Shown piece after piece: positions 1-10,841 of a DNA stretch of 64,000 nt. The notes under the pieces were generated by a model that was not told the origin of the DNA, made no database searches, and saw only the letters and a list, made by a program, of their open reading frames with translations. Source of the stretch: Diphasiastrum complanatum (taxonomy: Eukaryota; Streptophyta; Lycopodiopsida; Lycopodiales; Lycopodiaceae); contig CM055100.1 of assembly GCA_029204225.1 (NCBI GenBank), forward strand, positions 28,658,649 to 28,722,648, read 5' to 3'. Each line of letters opens with the position of its first letter. The first letter of the stretch is position 1. The translations under genes and the position numbers were made by a program.

Positions 1-1369
1 AGAAAATACTGAAAGCGAAAAGACATTGGCCCAGCAACAAGCTGATCGCTTGGAAACCTACATCAGCTCCCTGCAAAACGCCCTGACAACCGCACAAGAT
101 CAGGTAGATAAGGCAGTGCAACATGTGCAGTTGCTAAAGGGGCAATTACAAATGGCTGAACAAGATCGCACACGACTTCAAGGTGTATTGGATGCGACCA
201 CCCTTGAGCGTGATGCATATCTGGAAACACAAATACCCGATCATCCGGTCACACCGACGAAGATTGCATATTTGTTCAGGAAAGTGGAAACATACAAAGT
301 GGCCTTTCAGGGATTCCAAGGCCGCTTTGATAGGTTCAAAGGAGTAGCTTCAACCGAGTTGGCAAAGGCAAAAGAGACCATCAACGCCTATGAAAAAGCC
401 GTCGTTCAAGTGTTGGAAGCCGGACCACAAATCCCCGTCCCGGTCATGCCACAATTCTCCCCTTCGTGCCAAGAAGCTGTACAGATGGATACAATGGTTG
501 ATTCAAGCATGGACCAGGGGGGAGCTCTAGATCTAGCAGATCAACCGCCAACTATACCGGTAGTACAAGCGGGTCCATCCTCATCAAGGACAAGCCATTT
601 ATTCAGAAGGCCCATCAGCGTCGAGGACCAGATCCAGACCTTCTTAAAGCAGCATCCACATGAGTCCTCGCGTGGTGGATAGGTTCTCAAATTTAAGACC
701 TCCAAGATCAAGGCCGGCAAAGAATTGGACAAAATACCTGCACTGGGAGAGCAGCCGGCATGGAGAATTACAGTTTTAGAAAAAACTTTGGAATCAATTA
801 GGAGCTACGTTGCCAGCCCTCGCCAGTTGCGGGTAGATCCTTATTACGTGCCAATGCCGCGAAGACAAAAATAAAAAGATTTGGGAGTGGCTATGCATAA
901 AATCTACCATCCATACGCCCAATTGGCCAATCATCCATCAGCCTTACAGCTGGAACATTTCAGTGGATTTTCACTGGGCCTTACAAGCATTTCAGAGAGA
1001 GTATGTCTACTCTCTAGATCCAACGGTGCGACAATCGGCAATGTTTGCAAAAGATCTAACTCTGTTGGCATCAGTCGCAACCAAATGGGATGATTGCCTT
1101 CCTACCCTGGCATTCGATCCAAATAAGCCGATGGCCTCAGAGCAAATCAAAGATCAGCTGCCGATTGCTCGACTGTATTTCCATGCGGCTATGATGGGAG
1201 GCTCTTGGGAATCCCGCTTCACCTCATGGACAACTTCCAAGTGGATTGCCGGAGCCCACCGTTGTTGCCGCATAATTTGGATTTCAATACTGCACGCCTT
1301 GAATTTATGGAGAAGGTGCAGTACCATTTAATTAAGATTTGGCACGAAGCCAATAAAAGTCCCCAATAA
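1..1369 (+). pseudogene. Coiled-coil protein of unknown family, copy A (broken, runs off left edge)
   Basis: The first block (26-682 and upstream to the edge) is a heptad-rich, Gln/Asp/Leu-rich coiled coil (about residues 1-115) followed by a Pro/Ser-rich linker. A TAG at 680-682 interrupts it, but the same frame stays open to a TAA at 872-874 with good coding character (...LGEQPAWRI..., ...QLRVDPYYVPMPR...). After that, coding resumes in another frame (963-1200) and shifts again near 1200, continuing to 1369. Copy B on the minus strand at about 52130-52990 aligns over the coiled coil, linker and the segment after the stop, and has Trp where this copy has TAG. It is therefore a repeated, pseudogenised coding unit. 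I do not recognise the family; a gag-like or transposon accessory protein is possible. Function unknown. Confidence 0.6.
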
Positions 1370-3496
1370 CTGCATATTGCAGGTGTCGTGGGACCGCCAC
1401 CAGTTTTGGTGGAAGATACTGTTGGAGGGTTTGCAGATCCCAAGGCAACCCTAACCCTAGTTAATAAGTGAGAGGGATTTGGCACCTTGCGTGTGTAATT
1501 CCAACCCAATGATCACATAGTTATTTGATTAATTAGAATGTTAATAAAAGGACTTTAGGCCTTCTTGCAGGACTTTTAATGTCGCAGGGCCTAAATGTCA
1601 AGTTAGTGAATAAAGTTGGGTTTCCCTCCAATTTTGATGGTTCCCACACTTTTTTTAAATTTGAATAAAAAGAGAGGCAAGACTGGACCAATAGGATTCA
1701 GAGGCCAAGGTCCTCTTCTCTACTATAAAAAGGGACCAAGTCGAGTTGCTCCTCATGTTCATTTCCTCATTTCAATAAAGCAGATTGGTTCTCTTTGGAA
1801 ATGGATTGATGAATGTCCTTGCTCTTCCTTTCTTTTCCTCCATTTCTCATGCTTTCTTTGGATTTTGCTAATTGTTGGATTTGATCATTATTGGGATTGC
1901 TATTTCTTATGCTTTTTGTGAGAGAGAAAGGGAGAGAGAGAAGAGTAAGAAGTTTCTATCATTGTTGTGGATTTAGGGTTAATGGAAGTAGGGTTAATGG
2001 ATGTAGTGTTAATGCTTAGTGTTAATGGATGTTAGTGTTAGATCCTCCATTCATGTTGAAATCTGAACTATACTATCGCTCTCATGGGAACGAACTTACG
2101 CGTGACAACTAACTCCATCTCTTTGATGCTAGATTGACTAGATCTTGGATTCAGATTAGGCAAGGAAAGAAACCCACTACAATTGTGTGTGTGTGTATGT
2201 ACAATGCATCTGGTGCAGCTTGTATGAGTGAAGACTACAAATATTGAATCTATTCATCATGATCTTTAATCATCCAACATCATATCATACTTTGATAACA
2301 ATCACATGATCAATCATAGTAGTGAAACATGCCCAACTGATATTAGCCTTTACAACTATACACTCTCATTATGAAAAATTGATGGTACACACAACATGTG
2401 AATGATTGGATTCAAGAAGGTTCCTAGCAGTATCCAGCAATATACTTCACAATAACCATGAAATACAAGATCATTAGAAGAAGAAAAAACTCTAAGCGAT
2501 AATTGGACATGCCCTTGAGATATTGTTTTGCACTCCTCCAATGACTTATCCTTGGGCTAGTCATAAACTAACTAATTACACTAATCACATACATGATATC
2601 CAGTCATACTAGCATCTTGATTATTACCAATTACTTTCAATTAGTTCTGTTTTGTCCTTTTTGAAACAATAGCATGATCTTGTACATCAACACAAATATG
2701 AGCTACATGACATGCACAATGTCTAGTTGGTCATACTTGGACTTTAATCACTTTATTCCATTGTATATATCAAAGGTATGTGAATTGAGCACATAAGCTT
2801 GTAGGATAGGTCGAGTTTGAGTTAGGTAGATCTAGATTTGTAGACATGCAAATATTGAGATGACATGCAAAGTCAGTTAGAGTGCATGCATGCAACATGC
2901 AATCAGTGCATGCAACATGCAAGTCAGTATACATGATCTACACATGTCCAATTCATCTAGGGAAGTCACATGCAAGTAGAATTGTACACATGTAGTGAGA
3001 ATTTAACATTTGAAAAAAGTAGGTAGAAGTTAGGTGCAATTTCAGCATGCAAGCTGTTAAGTGTCAATATGGTGGTAGTTTACACTTGAATAGGTGTAGG
3101 AAATGCATTGAATACTAGTAGTACCACAAGTTTATGCTCCCTCTATATATGTATTGTGGGTTTCCACATCATTATGGATGATAATCAAGAATGAGGGTGT
3201 CATATGTCAAAATTGGATCTCATATTTGTAAGCTTGATTTGTGTTTCTCTCTCTAACCCGAGTTGAAGCTATTTCTCATACATTTACTGCTTATATTTTT
3301 TCTCCACACGTGTGAAATGAACGAAGCTTTGATCAATAGCATTCTAGACTGTGATTTAGTCTTAGATTATTGAGGCAGATTGTGGATTTCACTCTCCATG
3401 TGATCTAGGTGCTAACACAAAACTTTGGTAAGATCATTCACATGTTTTTGGTGGTTCCTCACATGTGTGAATATTCTGAATTTTTCACATTTTTAG
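1370..3496. other. No convincing gene; promoter-like and CATGCA-rich stretch
   Basis: No supported coding region. It contains a TATAAAA box at 1724 with an AATAAA at 1774, a purine-rich block near 1920-1950, and a run of CATGCA motifs between about 2845 and 3055. Short frames at 1616-1921 and 2356-2541 look random. Confidence 0.55.
1724..1779 (+). promoter_or_regulatory. TATA box plus nearby AATAAA, LTR-like
   Basis: A TATAAAAA element at 1724-1731 is followed 43 bases later by AATAAA at 1774-1779. Close TATA and polyadenylation signals are typical of LTRs, but no matching second LTR or primer site was found, so this is only a candidate solo or degraded LTR. Confidence 0.3.
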
Positions 3497-3840
3497 GTTC
3501 ACTGCCTCACATTGTCGGCATACCATAGAGAGTTCTATGCTAGGTCCACGCCAAACTTTGGGGCCATTCGTTTTCAAAGGCAATTAAGTGACATTTTTCA
3601 AGACAGGGCTCAAGAAAGTGAATGGGTAAGACATGAAGGTCAACCGATTCGTGGAGCTAGCCAACATAGTTGCAAGTTCTGGGACTACGTGTTGAGAGTG
3701 TTCAGTAAGCTCGGAGATTTGGTGGGTGATCTCATGTGTGGGACGGGCACATATTTGAAGATTGTAGAACTTTCAAGCACAATTGGAATAGGATTTGTCA
3801 ATGACATCACTACCATTTGATATGATCAACAATATGTGAT
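3497..3840 (+). pseudogene. Exon-like fragment with amino-methyltransferase (N4/N6) SAM-binding motif
   Basis: The frame opens directly after a TTTTTAG acceptor-like site and runs about 100 codons. Near its end it reads FSKLGDLVGDLMCGTGT, followed by a hydrophobic strand and IGIGFVND. This matches the pattern of the conserved SAM-binding block of the N-4/N-6 DNA methylase family (FSxxGDxVxDxxxGxGT...IGxExD). A TGA lies 9 codons later, then a GTAAGT donor at 3841 and an acceptor ending at 3929, so this looks like one exon of a spliced gene or captured fragment. The catalytic DPPY-type motif is not visible in this exon. Assignment rests on one motif; chance resemblance is possible. Confidence 0.4.
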
Positions 3841-4248
3841 GGTAAGTAGCTTGTGCGAAATCTACTGATGTTTTTTCACTCACCCATCATGAAGTCACAT
3901 TTAACATTTTTCTATCTTGTTTGTTACAGATCCCAAGAAGAATCGGGACGAGACTTGGAGCGAGCTACTATGTTGTTTTTTGGATTTTCTTCCATAGAGA
4001 CCAGATAGATTTATTTGTTTTTCCAAATTTTTGGCAGATTCAAGTTTGGAAACTACTATGTACAATTTGGACTTGATATGATACAATTCAGTTTTGTATG
4101 ATATATATGGTTGAATTTGTGAGAGATATCAACAAGTTTAGTCATATTTTGGTAAATTGTCAATTGAGGCCAAAACTCATTTTAGACCTAGAGAAAGTTT
4201 TTGAAGTTATATTAGTTTAAAATACATTCAATAAGCACTTTTTGAAAG

Positions 4249-4755
4249 TGTGGGAAAGTTGGTAGTCGAGTCTGAGAGAGATTCAAATTTGAACTTTGGG
4301 TACATTGAATCTAGACCCAAAAATAGTAGGGTTTACATTTTGGAGGGAAATCCAAGTGGCCAAATAGGGTTTGAACCTGTTATAAAAGGATGTAACTTGT
4401 GGAGAGACACATCTTCTCTCTTCTCTCTCTCATTTCATGCTTATACATGAGTTCTCTTGGGTTCATTTATCCATTGGTGCACTATGATGATATCTTGGAA
4501 TCTTGTGTGTGGAATGCTCATATTTTGTTATTTTTGGATCCACACGTGTGAAATACAGTAGGGTACTGTAATTGTACGGAAAGAAACTATATTTTATGTT
4601 TTGGTTCATGTTTGATCAGTATCTCTTAGAGTTTGCATCTCATTTTGTATGTAGATGCTGATTTTTCTACATTGGCAGGATTGTTGGTTTGCTCCTTTTT
4701 GTAACCAAAGATCAGGGACATGGATTGGATTTTGAATGATCTGAAATCCTTCACA
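4249..4755 (+). mobile_element. Candidate 5' LTR of Copia-1
   Basis: Inferred LTR beginning TGTG at 4249 and ending CACA just before the primer site at 4756. A TATAAAA box at 4381 and a pyrimidine-rich downstream region fit an LTR promoter. No second copy was found by eye downstream of the element, so the boundaries are tentative. Confidence 0.4.
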
Positions 4756-4766
4756 TGGTATCAGAG
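4756..4766 (+). other. Primer binding site of Copia-1 (initiator Met tRNA type)
   Basis: TGGTATCAGAG, the standard plant Copia primer binding site complementary to the 3' end of initiator methionine tRNA, directly follows the candidate LTR end. Confidence 0.85.
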
Positions 4767-5369
4767 ATATTGTGTTTCAAGTTATGAAAGGATCAGCCAA
4801 ATTTATCAAGGATTTGGAGGAGTTACCAATTAGCGCATGCTAGATTGATTTCTACTCAAAAATTAGCATTTTTGCATGTGTAGAATTGACCTTTTGTAGG
4901 TCAAAACTCAATATAGGGTTATATACTTGATCAATTCCAATTTCACACTTGGTTTACTAGAACTAGCCAATTTTTGGTGCAATAGGAAGGTCTCATTGGA
5001 GGCTACAAGAAGATATATCAAGTTTTTAGAAATTGCATGTAAAAATTGAGATATTCAATTTTTTGTGATTTTGTCAAAACCCTAATTTTGATTGGATCTC
5101 TAGTTTGTGAGGTTACTGAACTTCATTTGAGTGTGTTTCAATCTTAGGAAGTGGCAAGAATCATTATATTGAGGATGGATCATAGGTTGATCAAAATTTC
5201 ACTATTCTATGTGTTAATTTTCTAGTTAGAAGTGCTAGAAGAGATTTGAGAGGTTCCATATCTTTGTGGTTTCTTCTTGACTTCATTTGTTGACATTCAA
5301 GAGAGTGCTTTGTGCATTAGAACAGGTTGAAAGAAGAAGATCAGGCCATTGCAACAATGCTACAAGTGG

Positions 5370-6259
5370 TGGATTCATGTTGGAAGGCAATGATAGGCCT
5401 ACCTCAATCAACTAATCTACTTGGAAGGTGAGGATGGAGTCCTTATTGGAGATGAATGAGTTGATGGAGACTATTGTAGGTGTGGAGGAGAGGCCTCAAG
5501 AACCTCAAGATCAAGTGAGGTATGACAAGAGAGTAAAGAAAGCTCTACACATGATTAAGATGAATGTTACCAATGAACTTCTCAAGGAGATTGGTAAGTG
5601 CACATCATCTTTGGAGGTTTGGGAAGCTTTGAAGAAGGTTTATGAATCCAAGTCTACATCAAGAGTGCTTACTCTTAGGAGGCAAATCTTTCAAAGTTTG
5701 CAAAATAAGGAAGAGAGTACTCATGTTTTTGTTTTGAGGGTTAAAGCATTTTGTGATGAGTAACATGTATTGATGAAAGCATTAAGGAGGTAGAACTTGT
5801 TTAAGTTATACTTAATGGCTTGTTGAATGAGAATGCTAACCTTGTTCAAAGTTTTGCTATTCAAAAGACTTTGACAAGTATTGTGGATTTGCCAGAGATC
5901 TTGGTGAATGAGGAGTATAGGCTTCAATAAAGAGGAGGTGGATCTACATCGACATCTCATTATGAAGAGGCAAGTTCAAGGGCAGAGGCAAAGGCAAGTG
6001 ATCTAAAGGGCAAGATCAAGGCAAGACTTCCTCTTTTGGCAAAAAGAAAGATAAGTCTAAGTTGAAATGCTTTTATTGTGGAATCAAAGGGCATTTTGCT
6101 AATGAATGTTCGAAGAAGCAAAGAGATGAACATAGCAAGCAAATCAACTTGACTACTAATGATGAGGATCTAGGTGGTGGTGATTCTCTTTTGATGTGTT
6201 CTTCAAGTCCAATATCAAGTGAAGGTGACAAAGACTCATGGTGGATTGAGTGGAGCTAG
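5370..6259 (+). pseudogene. Copia-1 gag remnant (UBN2-type) with CCHC zinc knuckle
   Basis: Gag capsid domain of a Ty1/copia element. The frame containing WKVRMESLLEMNELM (from about 5420) continues to 5763 and has the usual SSLEVWEALKKVYESKST motif and the VLRVKAFCDE helix. An in-frame TAA at about 5411 and a stop at 5761, plus frame changes up to 5960, break it. At 6062-6120 a separate frame encodes a retroviral zinc knuckle, CFYCGIKGHFANEC (C-x2-C-x4-H-x4-C). Gag packages element RNA in cytoplasmic particles; this copy cannot make a full protein. Confidence 0.8.
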
Positions 6260-7859
6260 TTCACACATGACTAGTCACAAGGAGTTCTTTACTTCTTTGG
6301 TCACTTATGATGGAGCCAAGAAAGCAATTCACATGGCCAACGGTGGTGAGTGTGTGATTGAAGGTATTGGTTCAATTCCTATTTGTCTTTCTACTAATAG
6401 GAAAGCAAGACTTGATGGTGTTCTTTACATCCCTTCACTTTCAAAGAATTTGCTAAGTGTTGGTCAAATGATAGAGAAAGGATACATGGTAAAGTTTGGT
6501 GGTGATGCTTGTATCATTACAAAGGAAGAAATCTTGGTTTCTAGGGGAAATAGGCAAGGTAGACTTTTCAAGCTTGATGATTTTGTTATGGCTAACAAAA
6601 AGGATGGAATGGAAAAGGAGATTGGTCTCAGCTTTCCAAAGTTCCCTTTTAGCATCAATAAGATTGGTGGATCTTATGCAAAGTCTAACAAGCTTCCTTA
6701 TGCTAGATCTAGGTCAAGATCTAATATGCTTCTTGGAGATGTTCATCTTTGTGCTAACTTGGCTAGTTATGAGGATAATGATGGTTCTTCAATGGTTCTT
6801 CATGGAAAGTGCAAGCATGCAAAAGGTAAGGAAAGAGCTAACTTCATCAATGGAAGTGAAGGTTCTTCCTTGGAAAAGACTGTTAATGATTTCTTTGATC
6901 ATATGAAAAAAGATGTTGCTAGGTGCATTCATGAAGGAGATGGTTCTTCTACATTTTTTTGTGATGAGTCCAAGAAAGTCATTTTTGTAGCAAGTGGAGT
7001 CACATGTCTTCATAAAGAGAGTAGATCAAATGGTTCTATCAAGAGAATTGGTGAAGGAGATAGTCACAAGTCAAGAAGAAGAGAAGTATGTGAAGAGTTC
7101 AAAGTAGGATGTACTTTGAATGATGTCATTGTGAATGATAGTGAGGAAGAATCATTATCCTATGAGTCATTACCTAAAACATTGAGTAGAAAATCTTGTT
7201 TGAGAAAAAGAGAGTACTTCAATCATCCTTATGTTGAAGGTACTAATCATTTTTTTATGGCTTCTAATGTCTTTGAGGTTTTTACTTCTTATGATACAAT
7301 CATTAAGATGGAGTCTTATGAAAGAAAGAGCAATGGAAGATTGGTTCTTGGAAAGATCCAAGGCATGGATCTCATATCTCTTCATCAAGTCAAAGGATTC
7401 TATGATTGTGAATTGATCACTCATGATCGAGATGGCAAAAGGTTGGTTGGAGAAGACTACATGGAGCAAATCGAGAGGCAATTTCTTCAAGGAAAGGGAG
7501 ATCTCATTGGTGAGCCTATTGAGGCTTGTTATGGACTCAAGAGGGCTGGATTTATTAGGTTTGATACTCATCTTCACCTACTCTACTTCATCTTGGATGG
7601 AAAGTTTGGAATCTATCTTTTGATTTATGATGGTGCCACCAATGGCATTGTTTTCACTAACCTTTGTGAAAATTCGAGATCAAGCATTGATGAGATCTTG
7701 TTGGATCTAGATCATATGTTTGAGAGAGAGTATTTCCAGAGGTTCAGGTCTGAAGATATTCATACTTTGATATCTTTGATGATCAAGAGAAAGGTAAGCA
7801 ATGGAAGCGACTCACTTTGCTTTACTCACATGTTTTGGAGAATCTTCTTGTGTAGATGA
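6219..7859 (+). CDS. Copia-1 pol-derived long frame: protease region plus eroded RT, no integrase
   Basis: A 546-codon open frame. Residues 10-120 match the copia protease/pre-integrase part (GASSHMTSH, LYIPSLSKNLLSVGQM, GRLFKLDD). The Asp-Ser-Gly active site is broken, because the frame enters it through a shift relative to the zinc-knuckle frame at about 6246. No integrase HHCC or DDE signature follows; instead there are about 250 Ser/Lys/Glu-rich residues. Residues 400-520 sit where RT should be (YMEQIERQF, CYGLKRAGF, DGKFGIYLLIYDGA), but the catalytic YVDD is replaced by YDGA. This is a non-autonomous derivative. The length of the open frame despite lost catalysis is unusual; whether it is translated is unknown. 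Confidence 0.6.
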   Translation: MKVTKTHGGLSGASSHMTSHKEFFTSLVTYDGAKKAIHMANGGECVIEGIGSIPICLSTNRKARLDGVLYIPSLSKNLLSVGQMIEKGYMVKFGGDACIITKEEILVSRGNRQGRLFKLDDFVMANKKDGMEKEIGLSFPKFPFSINKIGGSYAKSNKLPYARSRSRSNMLLGDVHLCANLASYEDNDGSSMVLHGKCKHAKGKERANFINGSEGSSLEKTVNDFFDHMKKDVARCIHEGDGSSTFFCDESKKVIFVASGVTCLHKESRSNGSIKRIGEGDSHKSRRREVCEEFKVGCTLNDVIVNDSEEESLSYESLPKTLSRKSCLRKREYFNHPYVEGTNHFFMASNVFEVFTSYDTIIKMESYERKSNGRLVLGKIQGMDLISLHQVKGFYDCELITHDRDGKRLVGEDYMEQIERQFLQGKGDLIGEPIEACYGLKRAGFIRFDTHLHLLYFILDGKFGIYLLIYDGATNGIVFTNLCENSRSSIDEILLDLDHMFEREYFQRFRSEDIHTLISLMIKRKVSNGSDSLCFTHMFWRIFLCR

Positions 7860-8499
7860 TGCTATGCAAGTGGATAATGGTTCTCATGTTTTTCATGCTG
7901 GAAAAGCAAGTAATGGATCTGGAAAAAAAAGTTTTTTCAATGACTTTGATGGTCAAGAGGAAGATCAAGAGGTTGGTCTCAAAGGGCTTCAACAACACAA
8001 AAGGAAAAGTGGCAATTTGGAGCTAGTCAAGAGAATCAAAGGAGGGTCAATTGGCAAAGATGTTATGGATCTGTTTTTTCAGGTGTTTGAAAAGCCAAGG
8101 AAGGTCAAAGGAGAAGCAAGGAAGTGTTGTTCAAGTTCACTTTACTTCTTCTATCTCATGTTTGAGCTATTTTATGTGGATGTGTGCAAATTGTCAAGAT
8201 ATGGACAAACTAGGTACATTGTCTTGTAATATCTTATTGTTGGAGTTGTACTAGCATTTTTGGCTGGTTTTGTTGATGGAAATGAAGCTATTGGAGGTTA
8301 ATTATGTCATTCACTCATGGCCAAGTCATCAAGTGTTGATGATATCTTGTGGCAAGATGGAGATGGAGGCTCATTCATGGAGTTTTATGGTGGAGACATA
8401 TCAAGAAAGGACAAATATGGAGGATACAAGCAAGCATTTGATGATCATTCACATTTATGGTTTGGTTGCTGTAATTTTTCAGAGATTTCAGAGTCTTAA
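7801..8499 (+). pseudogene. Copia-1 3' part, unassigned coding-like frames
   Basis: Two frames (7801-8229 and 8317-8499) overlap or follow the long pol-derived frame in other phases. They are Ser/Lys/Asp-rich with phrases like FFNDFDGQEEDQEVG and DDHSHLWFGCCNF and show no RNase H motif I can name. A purine-rich stretch near 8389-8415 could be a polypurine tract. No 3' LTR matching 4249-4755 was found. Confidence 0.35.
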
Positions 8500-10841
8500 G
8501 CATTGAGGAATCATTTCATTCACATTCTATTTGGTTCTTCATGTTCTAGTTATATCTTGATGTGTAAAATTGATGTAGAAAATAGTGAAGCATCCAATTT
8601 GGACACTATTCTCTATATCAGTTATGAAAGATTACATTGGCGAAAATTCTCTTAAAATGCATATTTGAAAAAAAAAAAAAAGGGTGTTGTTTTTGGTCTT
8701 CTTCAAATTGTTTGAATTTTGCCTCTGCAAAAATCATGTTGTCATGTATTAACTGCGCAATTATCATCCTCAACTTGTCACCAATACAATAATGTCGATA
8801 TACAAGGTTTTTCTGTCAACACTAGATGCTAATTTAGAAGAAGATATGCCAATTGACTTTGGTGAGGAAGACGGGTCTTCACCTTCATCAACTGAGAGTG
8901 TTTAGAATATGTCAAGTTTTGAATTGAGAGGCATTAATGAAAACTTGTTAAAAATTGTATCTTAAAAAAAATGTAGACATCGTTTGAGGCCTTTTGTATT
9001 TTTATAATTTGGGGATTAACTAAAAAAAAAACCATGATTTTGGCCTAGAACTAGAACCACTAAAAAATACCAAAAAAGATTACTTTTTTTTTAGGTCAAA
9101 GTCCCAAAACAAATGTCATCATGTTTTTAGTGTTTTTAGTGTTTTTTTTTCCCGAAAAGCTACCATTAGATCTCCCATAATTTTTTCTAGCAATTTGAAT
9201 AGCATATCATAGAAAAAAAAACCATTTTGAGACAGCATTCCAGGCCAAAATCCCGGAATGCGTTTAGGAATGGCCTATGCAACTTTCTTACATATCCACA
9301 TATTTTTAAATTCTATAGCAAACAATTTAGTTTGTAAGTTTAAAAAAACATTAAGTATTAAAAAACATTAACATCTTTCTAATCAATAAAAAACTATTAT
9401 TTTCACAATTTGAATTTGAAAATATTTCCAGTTTTTTCTTGTTCATTGAGATTTTAGTATATAAAAGATTAACTAATAACTTTTTTTCTTAGCATTGTCA
9501 TAATTTTTAATAGAATTATAAGACAATAATAGCATATTTTTGTGTGCATTTTAGATATTGTTAATTTTGAAGTAAAATTTAAATCTTAAAGGAAAACAGG
9601 TCTCCATGACACTTTTTTTTTTAGGTCACCATGTTCTTTTGGTGAGCACTCTAAACTCGTTGAGCAATTAAAGTTGACCATTGATGGACTTGAAGATGCT
9701 AATGCTTTCTACTATGCATGTACAAAAGCCACACTCAATTGAAATGGGCTTATGCTTGTAAGCATTTTATGTGAAAAATTGAGATGATAGCTAGGAAGAA
9801 AGTTCATTACAATTCATCAATTTGAAGAAAATTCTTTCATAAGACTTTTGTATGGGTTATATTAAGGTGATGTAGTAAATTTACACTTACCTATTATCTC
9901 CTTAACATGCATATGGTGTGTCGCTAGGAATTGCACATCAGGTAAGAATCAAGATGGAAGAAATTAGTCAATTACACAAATTTGATAATTTATGGAATAT
10001 CACTCACAGATTCTGATGCTAATCAGTGACCTTTTGTAATAGGTGAATGATATTTTGTAGTAGATCAATAATCGGTATTTTACCTTCTGTCCCGTATCCA
10101 TTCTGGTGTCGTATTTCCTATTCATGATAATCCAGCATGAGTGAGCTTCCTGTATCACCCTTCCATGCTTTGACAACCCATCAATCCCACTATTAGATAG
10201 TCATACAGTTGTTAATTTGCCGGTCATACAATTCAGTTGCACTTCAATTGCCTTCTATCTGTATTGCACTGCCCATCAAGAAAATCGGGATAAAGTAATT
10301 CATCGTCCCACACAAATTTGGTTCTGAGCTGTATCATGGAAGAACCGTTAGGACCGTTATTTATCGTGAAAACCTTTCTTTGATGCGTCTGTCAGCCTCA
10401 GCACTGCTTCGTAAAGCTTGAATTCAGAGCCAGTGATACTTCACCAAGTCCAAATTCCTCCAAATCTTCTCCTTCAATTTTGTTTAGCCTTGAATGGATG
10501 GATGATTGGAATGTCACTACCGTTTCATAAAAAATAACAAGCGGCATGAGCTACACCAAGGGAAGTCTACGCTCACTAAATCAATGGCAATATCCTGTTT
10601 GTAACTTTGCCCATTTGATATAAAGACATCTGTTAATGACACTGTAGACTCTCTTGCGTTTGCACTCTAGAACCAAATTATGTTTCTGTTCACAGACCTA
10701 ATAATAGTGCAAGGTCTCTTTTATTTGAGTTTCGAAACTGCCTGCCGGTTCTGTCTTTTTCAGCCCAGTGCAAGTGCTTAGTGAAGTTCGATCATTGATC
10801 AAAGTCGAATTTGCATTTTTTTCTGCTGCAAAATCTGAAAT
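8500..10841. other. AT-rich stretch between Copia-1 and the GT61 gene; weak exon-like scraps
   Basis: Mostly AT-rich with poly-A/T tracts. Two short coding-like pieces stand out: about 8820-8904 (acidic, ends ...DFGEEDGSSPSSTESV then TAG), and about 9632-9738 (GEHSKLVEQLKL, DANAFYYACTKATL). They may be degraded exons of a captured or old host gene; neither is assignable. The rest shows nothing supported. Confidence 0.4.
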
